From NCBI GenBank assembly GCA_043759735.1, contig JAYUQC010000020.1, forward strand, positions 1 through 5,849: a DNA stretch of 5,849 nucleotides. The letters are read 5' to 3'. The notes beneath the pieces were generated by a model. It saw nothing but the letters and a program-made list of their open reading frames with translations, did no database searches and was not told the origin of the DNA. Below, piece by piece: positions 1 through 5,738 of this stretch (the first letter of the stretch is position 1; the number at the start of each line of letters is the position of its first letter). This stretch comes from CAISIP01 sp043759735. GTDB lineage: Bacteria > Pseudomonadota > Gammaproteobacteria > Burkholderiales > Burkholderiaceae_C. The position numbers and the translations under genes are program-made.

Positions 1-406
1 TCGCATAGCCCCACCACACCGGCATCTGCAGGATGAAACTGACCTCGCCATTGCCATAAAAGTCCATCGTCGCGATCCCCATGCGCCAGACCAGCAGCAG
101 CCAGACGCCAAACACCAAGCCATCGGACAGGACCTCGAGCACGCGGCGCATTGGCGCCGGATACGCATTCCACAACATGTCCACCACCGCATGGCCGTGC
201 TTCAAGTGGCACCAGGGCATGAAGCAGAAAACTGCCAGTGCGGTGCCCGCCTCGACCAGTTCAAAGTCACCGGGAACCGGCCCGAGCCCGGCGAAAGACA
301 AGGCACGCCCGACGATGCTGACAACCGTCATGATCGCCAAGGCGGCCAGAACCACGGCGCCAAACCATGCCAGCCACTGGCTCAGGCGGTAGATCAATGC
401 GTTCAT
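1..406 (-). CDS. dctQ: TRAP transporter small permease subunit (DctQ type), partial at the left edge
   Basis: This is the small integral-membrane subunit of a tripartite ATP-independent periplasmic (TRAP) transporter, which sits with the large DctM subunit in the inner membrane. The frame is open from the ATG at 406 to the window edge, giving 135 codons with no stop. Hydrophobic stretches at about residues 11-33, 50-66 and 88-108 look like the first three of the usual four membrane helices, and a fourth begins near 127. The segment PWCHLKHGHAVVDML (64-78) after helix 2 matches the conserved region of the DctQ family. The gene follows the binding-protein gene by 53 bp, but an intrinsic terminator lies between them and no Shine-Dalgarno sequence precedes the ATG. 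No upstream in-frame start exists before the dctP stop. The large permease dctM is expected just outside the window. Family assignment is firm; the substrate is unknown. Confidence 0.9.
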   Translation of the reverse strand, partial: MNALIYRLSQWLAWFGAVVLAALAIMTVVSIVGRALSFAGLGPVPGDFELVEAGTALAVFCFMPWCHLKHGHAVVDMLWNAYPAPMRRVLEVLSDGLVFGVWLLLVWRMGIATMDFYGNGEVSFILQMPVWWGYA

Positions 407-409
407 CTG

Positions 410-448
410 AAAAAACGCGGGCGCTCGCCCAGGCGAGGGTCCCGCGTT
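410..448 (-). terminator. Intrinsic terminator between dctP and dctQ
   Basis: Read on the minus strand, an 8-bp outer stem (AACGCGGG at 441-448 pairing with CCCGCGTT at 414-421) encloses a 6-bp inner stem (CTCGCC at 432-437 with GGCGAG at 424-429). A small internal loop separates the two stems and the tip is 2 nt. Six T residues (415-410) follow directly. The position, 11 nt after the dctP stop and 3 nt before the dctQ ATG, suggests partial termination that lets the binding protein be made in excess over the membrane subunits. The structure could also protect the 3' end of a dctP message. The hairpin is read directly; its strength and function are inferred. Confidence 0.82.
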
Positions 449-459
449 GACTTGTTGGA

Positions 460-1488
460 CTATTTCCTGGAATACTTGTTGATCAGCGCCTCGGCTTCGG
501 CCGCCAGTTTTGGACCGTCCATGCCCTTGTCGCCGACTTCCTTGAACCAGACCGCGCGTACGCCGTTGGCGGCACGTTGCCAGCGCGCCGTCTCGGCGGC
601 GTCCAGCGTGATGACGTTATTGCCCGCCTTCTGCGCCAGCGACAGGCCCAGCTTGTCCGCCTCGTCCATGACGCGGCCCAGTTTGCCTGCGAACTCGATA
701 CCGGAGTTGGTATCGATGACCTTCTTCAGATCCGCCGGCAGCTTGTCGTAGCTGGCCTTGTTCATCGCCACGGCGAAGGTCTGCGTATACAGGCCCTTGG
801 CACCCGTGAACCCGGTGTGGTTCTTGACGATCTGCTGCACCTTGACCGAGGGCACGACCTCCCATGGAATGGTGGTGGCACCGATGACGCCCTTGGACAG
901 GGCCTCGCCCACCGCCGGCACCGGCATGCCGACCGGCGTGGCGCCGAGTTGCTCGAGCATGATGTTGATCACGCGTGAACCACCGCGCACCTTCATGCCT
1001 TTGAGGTCCTCGAGCTTGTTGATCGGCTCCTTGCTGTGAAACAACCCGGGGCCATGGGTATGCACCGCCAGCAGCTTGACGTCCTTGAATTCGTCCATCG
1101 CGTTCTTCTCGACATATTCCTGAAACGCTTTCGACGACACCTCGGACGAGCCGCTCATGAACGGCAACTCGAACGCCTCGGTCTTGGGAAAACGGCCGGG
1201 CGTATATCCAAGCACCGTCCACACAATGTCGACCACGCCGTCCTTTGCCTGATCGAACAGGTCTGGCGGCTTGCCGCCCAGCTGCATGGTCGGGAAATGC
1301 TGGACCTTGATGCGCCCGCCGCTTTCCTTCTCGACCTTCTCGGCCCAGGGCAGCAAGCCCTTGGCTGGAATGGCGGCCTGTGGCGGCAGCATCTGGTGCA
1401 CCCGCAGAGTCACGTCGGCGGCCTGGGCCGGCTGCAGGGCTGCGCCGAGCACAAATGTAGCCAGCACTGTCGACAGTTGAAATTTCAT
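460..1488 (-). CDS. dctP: TRAP transporter substrate-binding protein (DctP family)
   Basis: This is a periplasmic solute receptor of 342 residues, a normal length for the DctP family, that would deliver a carboxylated substrate to the DctQM membrane subunits. A signal peptide is visible: a charged start (MKFQ), a hydrophobic core (residues 5-18), and a likely cleavage after AQA at residue 23. Family landmarks include GYTPGRFPKTEAFELPFM at 94-111 and DLKGMKVRGG at 161-170. Arg168 there corresponds to the conserved arginine that clamps the substrate carboxylate in this family. The frame is open back to 1632, but the ATG at 1488 is chosen because it begins the signal peptide and has GGAGA six nt upstream. 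The gene lies 150 bp after ligB, in the same direction as the ring-cleavage genes, suggesting uptake of a pathway compound such as protocatechuate, PDC or a related di- or tricarboxylate. That substrate guess comes from context only. Confidence 0.93.
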   Translation of the reverse strand: MKFQLSTVLATFVLGAALQPAQAADVTLRVHQMLPPQAAIPAKGLLPWAEKVEKESGGRIKVQHFPTMQLGGKPPDLFDQAKDGVVDIVWTVLGYTPGRFPKTEAFELPFMSGSSEVSSKAFQEYVEKNAMDEFKDVKLLAVHTHGPGLFHSKEPINKLEDLKGMKVRGGSRVINIMLEQLGATPVGMPVPAVGEALSKGVIGATTIPWEVVPSVKVQQIVKNHTGFTGAKGLYTQTFAVAMNKASYDKLPADLKKVIDTNSGIEFAGKLGRVMDEADKLGLSLAQKAGNNVITLDAAETARWQRAANGVRAVWFKEVGDKGMDGPKLAAEAEALINKYSRK

Positions 1489-1494
1489 GGTGAG

Positions 1495-1499
1495 TCTCC
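1495..1499 (-). promoter_or_regulatory. Ribosome binding site of dctP
   Basis: GGAGA on the minus strand lies 6 nt before the ATG at 1488. It fixes the start at the signal peptide instead of the longer open frame that reaches 1632. Confidence 0.75.
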
Positions 1500-1570
1500 A
1501 GGTTATTGAACCGAAATCCGGACCGATTGTGCGCCCTCGTCCAGCCCTGCGGCAGCTGCCCTTGTACGCT

Positions 1571-1601
1571 AACACGGCAGCCCACCGCCGGACACCGTGT
1601 T
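1571..1601 (-). repeat. Inverted repeat in the ligB-dctP spacer (dctP-proximal hairpin)
   Basis: AACACGG (1571-1577) and CCGTGTT (1595-1601) are perfect 7-bp inverted repeats separated by 17 nt. No T-run follows in the minus-strand direction, so this is not a standard intrinsic terminator. It could be an RNA hairpin, an operator or a chance dyad. It directly abuts the second inverted repeat at 1601-1632. Confidence 0.45.
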
Positions 1602-1632
1602 TGCCCCAATGCATCGACGGCCGGCATGGCAA
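1601..1632 (-). repeat. Imperfect inverted repeat just after ligB
   Basis: TTGCC (1601-1605) pairs with GGCAA (1628-1632), and ATGC (1609-1612) with GCAT (1624-1627). This gives a 9-bp stem interrupted by a 3-nt bulge (1606-1608) with an 11-nt loop. It begins 6 nt after the ligB stop codon on the minus strand. There is no T-tract, so a role in 3'-end stability or attenuation is possible but unproven. Confidence 0.4.
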
Positions 1633-1638
1633 GCGCGG

Positions 1639-2496
1639 TCATGTCCGGTTCTCCAGAATCAGGTGTCCGACCGCTGTATTGGACGCCGGCACATGGTAAA
1701 AGCGGTGCGCCACCAGCGGCTTGGCGCCACCCGCTACATCAGCCATCGCGCCACGCGCGATCAGCCACATCACCAGTTCGATTCCCTCCGACCCGGCTTC
1801 CCGCACATAGTCGATATGCTGCATTTGCGCCAGGCCGGCCGGATCACTGATCAGGCGGTCCAGGAAGTCGGTGTCGAACGCCTTGTTGATCAGCCCCGCC
1901 CGCGGACCCTGCAACTGATGGCTCATGCCGCCGGTGCCCCAGATCTGCACTGTGAGCGGCTTGTCAAACGACGCGATCGCGCGGCCGATCGCCTGCCCCA
2001 GCTGGAAGCAACGCCGGCCTGAGGGCACCGGGTACTGCACCACGTTGACCGCGAATGGAATCACAGGACAAGGCCAGGCCTTGGGTTGGCCGCACATCAG
2101 CGACAACGGCACCGTCAGACCGTGATCCACGTCCATCTTGTTGACGATGGTCAGATCGAAGTCATCCTGGATCACGGACTGCGCAATATGCGACGCCAGT
2201 TCTGGATGGCCGATCACCTTGGGTACCGGCCGCGGGCCCCATCCTTCGTCGGCCGGCAAGAACTCCGCGGCGGTACCGATGGCAAAAGTGGGGATCATGT
2301 CCAGGCTGAACGCGGTGGCATGGTCATTGAAAATCAGGAAGATCACGTCCGGCGTGTTGTCCTGCAACCATTGTCTGGAAAAACCATAGCCCTTGAACAA
2401 TGGCTGCCAGTACGGCTCGCCGGTCTTGCCCTGGTCCATCGCGGCGCCGATCGCCGGCACATGGGAGGTGTAAACACTGGCGCTGATGCGGGCCAT
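1639..2496 (-). CDS. ligB: Protocatechuate 4,5-dioxygenase beta subunit (LigB/PmdB), class III extradiol dioxygenase
   Basis: This is the catalytic subunit of the non-heme Fe(II) ring-cleaving enzyme. It opens protocatechuate between C4 and C5 to 4-carboxy-2-hydroxymuconate semialdehyde in the cytoplasm. The protein has 285 residues. Residues expected from Sphingobium LigB are present with a two-residue offset: His12 (SHVP), His59 (FNDH) and Glu240 (SEGIE) as iron ligands, and His193 (MSHQ) as the catalytic base; His125 (DVDHG) is also conserved. The C-terminal motif GSEGIELVMWL (235-245) is typical. The ATG at 2496 is chosen over an open frame reaching 2781 because homologues begin with the strand that leads to His12. 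It overlaps the ligA stop by one base (TGATG), and GGAG lies 7 nt upstream within ligA. Translational coupling with the alpha subunit is likely. Gallate is a possible alternative substrate, but separate alpha and beta subunits favour protocatechuate. Confidence 0.95.
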   Translation of the reverse strand: MARISASVYTSHVPAIGAAMDQGKTGEPYWQPLFKGYGFSRQWLQDNTPDVIFLIFNDHATAFSLDMIPTFAIGTAAEFLPADEGWGPRPVPKVIGHPELASHIAQSVIQDDFDLTIVNKMDVDHGLTVPLSLMCGQPKAWPCPVIPFAVNVVQYPVPSGRRCFQLGQAIGRAIASFDKPLTVQIWGTGGMSHQLQGPRAGLINKAFDTDFLDRLISDPAGLAQMQHIDYVREAGSEGIELVMWLIARGAMADVAGGAKPLVAHRFYHVPASNTAVGHLILENRT

Positions 2497-2939
2497 CAGG
2501 CGGCTCCGCTCTGTGCCGTGCGGCCCTGGGGTTGGCGATGCGCCTGGGCGTCGCCGTCCTCGCCAACAAAACGGTTGCCTTGCACCGAGCGCCCGCCGGC
2601 GACCATCATGGCGCGGTATTCGTCTTCGGTCATGCCGGTCATGCTGGCGGCCATCTGCTGAAAGCTCTTGCCGTCGGTAGCGCCGATCTTGGCCAGGAAA
2701 TAGATGTTGCCACCGGCCGCAATGCAGCGATTCAGGTCGCGTGCCAGCACCGCCTGTTTCTGCTCCTCGGTCATGGGCCACTCATCGAGGCAGGCCCGCT
2801 CGTCGGCCTTGAAACGGACCCGGTTCTCGGGTTTCATCAGCGACATGCAGAATTGGTTCAGGTGGTAGCCCAGGCGTGACTGTTCGGCGTCGAAGATCGT
2901 GGTTCCGGGCACGTCCGTGTAGGGTTTGTCGAGTGCCAT
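2496..2939 (-). CDS. ligA: Protocatechuate 4,5-dioxygenase alpha subunit (LigA/PmdA)
   Basis: This is the small helical subunit that pairs with LigB and closes over the active site. The protein has 147 residues against about 139 in Sphingobium LigA. The core is clearly recognisable: GYHLNQFCMSLMKPENR (24-40), RFKADE (42-47), LDEW (51-54), GGNIYFLAK (76-84) and TDGKSFQQMAASMTGMT (88-104). Phe93 aligns with LigA Phe103, which (from memory) lines the substrate vestibule. The N-terminus is about 10 residues shorter than in Sphingobium LigA. The C-terminus carries a polar tail of about 20 extra residues (from about 127) not expected in the core family. The ATG at 2939 overlaps the ligI stop by one base (TGATG) and has GGAG 6 nt upstream; a TTG one codon earlier is less likely. 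Together with ligB it forms the dioxygenase. Confidence 0.95.
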   Translation of the reverse strand: MALDKPYTDVPGTTIFDAEQSRLGYHLNQFCMSLMKPENRVRFKADERACLDEWPMTEEQKQAVLARDLNRCIAAGGNIYFLAKIGATDGKSFQQMAASMTGMTEDEYRAMMVAGGRSVQGNRFVGEDGDAQAHRQPQGRTAQSGAA

Positions 2940-3847
2940 CAATCGCTCCAGTACAGACGGTTCGGGTTATCGACCAGCAGCTTGTGCTGCAACCGGGGTG
3001 TGGTTGCGATCTGCGGGATGAAATCCACCAGCAGGCCGTCGTCGGGCATGTGATCCTTGAGGTTGGGATGCGGCCAGTCGGTGCCCCACAGGACCCGGTC
3101 CGGGAAGGTCTCGACCAGTGTGCGGGCGTACGGAACGACGTCCTGGTAGGCATGTTGTTCGCCCGCCAGCGCTTTCGGTCCGGTCACGGACAGGCGCTCG
3201 GGGCAACTGACCTTGCTCCAGATGTTGGGGTGCTCGCGCATCATCTTCATGAACAGGCTGAACTGCGGTCCACCGACCCGCTTGGATACGTCGGGCCGTC
3301 CCATGTGGTCTATTACCACCGTGGTCGGCAACGCGGTGAAAAAATCGTACAGCTGCGGCAGATCCTGCGCCTCGAAATACACCACCACATGCCAGCCCAG
3401 CGGCGCGATGCGGTTGGCGATCTCCAGCAACACCTCGCGCGGGGTGAAGTCGGCCAGGCGCTTGACGAAGTTGAAGCGGGTTCCACGGACGCCGGCCGCA
3501 TGCATCTGCTGCAATTCGGCGTCGGTCACGCTGCAGTTGACGGTGGCCACGCCACGTGCCTTGCCCTGCGCGGCTTTGAGCGCGTCGACCAGCGCGCTGT
3601 TGTCGCTGCCGTGGCAGGTCGCCTGCACGATGACGTTCCTGTCGAAACCCAGGTGGTCGCGCAAGGCGAACAACTGCTCCTTGGACGCGTCGCACGGCGT
3701 GTACTTGCGCTCGGGCGCGTACGGAAACAGAGCTCCCGGACCGAACACATGGCAATGCGCATCCACCGCACCAACGGGCAGCGCGAAACGCGGTTTGCTC
3801 GGCCCAGCAAACCAATCGAGCCAGCCAGCAGACTTGGCAAATTCCAT
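2939..3847 (-). CDS. ligI: 2-pyrone-4,6-dicarboxylate lactonase (LigI/PmdD)
   Basis: This amidohydrolase-superfamily enzyme of 302 residues hydrolyses the lactone 2-pyrone-4,6-dicarboxylate to 4-oxalomesaconate. Similarity to Sphingobium LigI is visible along the whole length: DAHCHVFGP (29-37), ALRDHLGF (61-68), RNVIVQATCHG (70-80), GTRFNF (122-127), VVIDHMGRPDV (177-187), WGTDWPHPN (254-262), LLVDFIP (272-278) and NRLYWSD at the end. His31, His33, His181 and Asp257 fit the active-site residues of this family, which is unusual among amidohydrolases in working without a bound metal. The ATG at 3847 is 21 bp after ligK and is preceded by a weak GGAA nine nt upstream. The end overlaps the ligA start by one base. 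Its substrate normally comes from CHMS dehydrogenase, which is not encoded in this window. Functional assignment is strong. Confidence 0.94.
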   Translation of the reverse strand: MEFAKSAGWLDWFAGPSKPRFALPVGAVDAHCHVFGPGALFPYAPERKYTPCDASKEQLFALRDHLGFDRNVIVQATCHGSDNSALVDALKAAQGKARGVATVNCSVTDAELQQMHAAGVRGTRFNFVKRLADFTPREVLLEIANRIAPLGWHVVVYFEAQDLPQLYDFFTALPTTVVIDHMGRPDVSKRVGGPQFSLFMKMMREHPNIWSKVSCPERLSVTGPKALAGEQHAYQDVVPYARTLVETFPDRVLWGTDWPHPNLKDHMPDDGLLVDFIPQIATTPRLQHKLLVDNPNRLYWSD

Positions 3848-3868
3848 CGCAATCAGTTCCAGCGCCGC

Positions 3869-4552
3869 TCAATCGACATACCTGAGCCCGGCCTTTGCCA
3901 ATGCCGGACGCATGTCGTACATGTCCAGGCCGAGCACGCCGGCCGCGAATTGGGCCCGCTTGTCGGCTTCATTGGCTTCGCGCGCCGCAGCCGCGTTGGC
4001 TACTTGCAGCGCCATTGCCGCGGGCACGACGACCACGCCGTCGTCGTCAGCGACAACCACATCGCCCGGATTGACCAGGGCGCCCGCGCACACCACCGCA
4101 ATATTGACCGACCCGAGTGTGGCCTTGATCGTGCCCTTGGCATGCACTGCCTTGGAGAACACTGGAAACTGCATCGCGCTCAGATCCTTGACGTCGCGCA
4201 CGCCGCCATCAATCACCAGACCCACTGCGCCCCGGGCCCGGAACGACGTGGCCAGCAGGTCGCCAAAGAATCCGTCGGCGTTATCCGATGTCACTGCGGC
4301 TATCACCACGTCGCCCGGCTGCAGCTGCTCCGCCGCCACATGCATCATCCAGTTGTCCCCGGGCTGCAGCAGCACCGTCACCGCGGTACCGCACAAGTGG
4401 GCGCCGGTGTAGATCGGACGCATGGTCGGCTTCATCAGGCCGATCCGGCCCATCGCCTCGTGGATGGTCGCCACGCCGAAGCCCGCCAGTTTGTCCACCG
4501 CCGCCTTGTCGGCGCGCACGATGTTGCGTTTCACGATACCCAGTTGCGTCAT
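3869..4552 (-). CDS. ligK: 4-carboxy-4-hydroxy-2-oxoadipate aldolase / oxaloacetate decarboxylase (LigK/PmdF)
   Basis: This is a divalent-metal-dependent class II pyruvate aldolase with an RraA-like fold. It cleaves 4-carboxy-4-hydroxy-2-oxoadipate to pyruvate and oxaloacetate, the last step before central metabolism; family members also decarboxylate oxaloacetate. The protein has 227 residues, the usual length. The pyruvate and metal site is visible as GDLLATSFRARGAVGLVIDG at 97-116, followed by GVRD, with Arg119 and Asp120 expected to bind pyruvate and metal. The segment NPGDVVVADDDGVVVVP (161-177) is also typical. The open frame extends to 5029 across ligJ, but homologues begin at MTQLGIVKRNI. 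The ATG at 4552 has GGGGGA 7 nt upstream and lies 2 bp after the ligJ stop, so it is translated closely behind ligJ. Confidence 0.95.
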   Translation of the reverse strand: MTQLGIVKRNIVRADKAAVDKLAGFGVATIHEAMGRIGLMKPTMRPIYTGAHLCGTAVTVLLQPGDNWMMHVAAEQLQPGDVVIAAVTSDNADGFFGDLLATSFRARGAVGLVIDGGVRDVKDLSAMQFPVFSKAVHAKGTIKATLGSVNIAVVCAGALVNPGDVVVADDDGVVVVPAAMALQVANAAAAREANEADKRAQFAAGVLGLDMYDMRPALAKAGLRYVD

Positions 4553-4554
4553 GG

Positions 4555-5595
4555 CTATTTCCCCCTGGTCTTCAGAGCGGCATCCAGGCGCGGGAACACA
4601 CGCCGGGCGTTGCCCTCGTATATTTGAAAACGGTCGTCGGCATTCAGGATCTTCGACGCCTCGATATAGCGCCGGGTGTCGTCGTAATAGTTGCCGGTTT
4701 CGGGATCGATGCCACGTACCGCCCCGATCATCTCGGACGCAAACAGCACGTTCTTGACCGGTATCACGGTGTTGAGCAGGTCGATGCCGGGTTGGTGGTA
4801 CACACAGGTGTCGAAATAGATGTTGTTGAGCAGATGGTCCTGCAGCAAGGGCTTCTTGAGCTCCTGCGCCAGGCCGCGAAACCGGCCCCAGTGGTAGGGC
4901 ACCGCGCCACCGCCGTGCGGAATCAGGAAACGCAGGGTCGGAAATTCCTTGAACAGGTCGGACGTCAGGCACTGCATGAAGGCGGTGGTATCCGCATTGA
5001 GGTAATGCGCGCCGGTGGTATGGAAGCACGCGTTGCAGCTGGTCGACACATGGATCATGGCCGCAATGTCGTGCTCAACCATCTTCTCGTAGATCGGGTA
5101 CCAGTGCCTGTCGCCGAGCGGCGGCGAGGTCCAATGGCCGCCGCTGGGATCCGGGTTCAGGTTGATTCCCACATTGCCGTACTGGGTGACACATTTCTCG
5201 AGCTCGGCAATGCAGGTTGCCGGATCGACACCAGGCGACTGCGGCAACATGGCGGCACCGATGAAGTTGTCCGGAAACAGTTGCGATACCCGGTAACACA
5301 GCTCGTTGCAGATCGCAGCCCAGGTCGACGAGACATTGAAGTCGCCGATATGGTGCGCCATGAAGCTGGCGCGCGGCGAAAAGATCGTCAGATCCGAACC
5401 GCGCTCGCGCATCAGGCGCAACTGGTTGGACTCGATCGACTCGCGCAACTCGTCGTCGCTGATCCTGAGCTCGGACACCTTGGGCATGGACGCCGGGTCC
5501 AGGATGGCCGCGATCTGCCGATTGCGCCATGCCTCCAGCGACTTGGGCGCCGTCGTATAGTGGCCGTGGCAGTCGATGACCAGGGGTTGGGGCAC
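4555..5595 (-). CDS. ligJ: 4-oxalomesaconate hydratase (LigJ/PmdE), amidohydrolase family
   Basis: This cytoplasmic enzyme of 346 residues hydrates 4-oxalomesaconate to 4-carboxy-4-hydroxy-2-oxoadipate. It belongs to the amidohydrolase superfamily (the group that includes ACMSD-like decarboxylases) but matches LigJ closely. Landmarks are IDCHGHYT (7-14, metal ligands His10 and His12), TIFSPRASFMAHHIGD (70-85), LNPDPSGGHW (146-155), MIHVSTSCN (180-188, His182), LIPHGGGAVPYHWGRFRGLA (224-243, His227), FDTCVYHQPGI (261-271) and FASEMIGAVRGIDP (285-298). Glu288 fits the catalytic glutamate of LigJ. Translation starts at GTG (5595), supported by AAGGAG 8 nt upstream and by alignment of the DCHGHY motif near the N-terminus. 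It is the first gene of the operon, 143 bp from the divergent LysR gene. In Comamonas the equivalent gene is called pmdE. Confidence 0.94.
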   Translation of the reverse strand: MPQPLVIDCHGHYTTAPKSLEAWRNRQIAAILDPASMPKVSELRISDDELRESIESNQLRLMRERGSDLTIFSPRASFMAHHIGDFNVSSTWAAICNELCYRVSQLFPDNFIGAAMLPQSPGVDPATCIAELEKCVTQYGNVGINLNPDPSGGHWTSPPLGDRHWYPIYEKMVEHDIAAMIHVSTSCNACFHTTGAHYLNADTTAFMQCLTSDLFKEFPTLRFLIPHGGGAVPYHWGRFRGLAQELKKPLLQDHLLNNIYFDTCVYHQPGIDLLNTVIPVKNVLFASEMIGAVRGIDPETGNYYDDTRRYIEASKILNADDRFQIYEGNARRVFPRLDAALKTRGK

Positions 5596-5603
5596 AGGGA
5601 AAT

Positions 5604-5609
5604 CTCCTT
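5604..5609 (-). promoter_or_regulatory. Ribosome binding site that fixes the GTG start of ligJ
   Basis: AAGGAG on the minus strand lies 8 nt upstream of the GTG at 5595. It is the strongest Shine-Dalgarno match in the window and supports the non-ATG start. Confidence 0.8.
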
Positions 5610-5670
5610 GGGTTCAACCGCAATTGTGGCTCTGCACAGCACAAACATGAAGACCAGGCAGCCACTAACA

Positions 5671-5699
5671 GATATACCAATGCGGCATGACTCATACAA
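5671..5699 (-). promoter_or_regulatory. Candidate sigma-70 promoter of the ligJKIAB operon
   Basis: On the minus strand TTGTAT (5699-5694, 4/6 to the -35 consensus) and TATATC (5676-5671, 4/6 to the -10 consensus) are separated by 17 nt. Transcription would start near 5664, giving a leader of roughly 70 nt before ligJ. The match is moderate, as expected for an activator-dependent promoter. This is a reading by eye without a start-site mapping. Confidence 0.35.
5674..5688. promoter_or_regulatory. Candidate LysR-type operator (T-N11-A dyad)
   Basis: ATACC-N5-GGCAT is a 15-bp inverted repeat with one mismatch and contains the T-N11-A core (T5675, A5687) typical of LysR-type binding sites. It overlaps two short perfect palindromes, ATGC-G-GCAT (5680-5688) and ATGA-C-TCAT (5687-5695). 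It lies in the divergent promoter region, inside the proposed ligJ promoter. Binding by the adjacent LysR protein is inferred. Confidence 0.4.
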
Positions 5700-5700
5700 T
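5695..5700 (+). promoter_or_regulatory. Candidate -10 element for the LysR gene
   Basis: TACAAT matches the -10 consensus at 5 of 6 positions and lies 38 bp before the LysR start codon. No good -35 hexamer is seen 16-18 nt upstream; that stretch is occupied by the LysR-type dyad, which would fit autoregulation. It overlaps the proposed -35 of the opposite promoter. Confidence 0.3.
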
Positions 5701-5738
5701 GTTATTCAAACCTATCACATGCCAAACCCGCCGATCGC

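Noticed and set aside
81..751. Plus-strand open frames opposite dctQ and the end of dctP
   Set aside because: The minus strand encodes well-matched DctQ and DctP proteins here; the plus-strand frames have low-complexity content and no recognisable domain.
1551..1560. Perfect 10-bp palindrome GGCAGCTGCC upstream of dctP
   Set aside because: It is short, does not extend into the flanks, and has no spacing relation to a visible promoter; such palindromes are expected by chance in GC-rich DNA.
1489..1632. N-terminal extension of dctP to 1632
   Set aside because: The added 48 residues are Arg- and Trp-rich, would bury the signal peptide, and the ATG at 1488 has its own ribosome binding site.
2497..2781. 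N-terminal extension of ligB to 2781
   Set aside because: The extension runs through ligA in another frame and has no resemblance to LigB; homologues begin at the ATG at 2496.
2876..4627. A 583-codon open frame on the plus strand opposite ligA, ligI and ligK
   Set aside because: It lies antisense to three clearly recognised genes, has no family-like sequence, and is rich in His, Arg and Gln, as expected for the mirror of GC-rich coding DNA.
4553..5029. N-terminal extension of ligK to 5029
   Set aside because: It overlaps the well-supported ligJ gene, and the aldolase family begins near MTQLGIVKRN.
5719..5738. Earlier ATG (5719) as start of the LysR gene
   Set aside because: It is out of frame with the helix-turn-helix sequence; the ATG at 5739 gives the standard LysR N-terminus.
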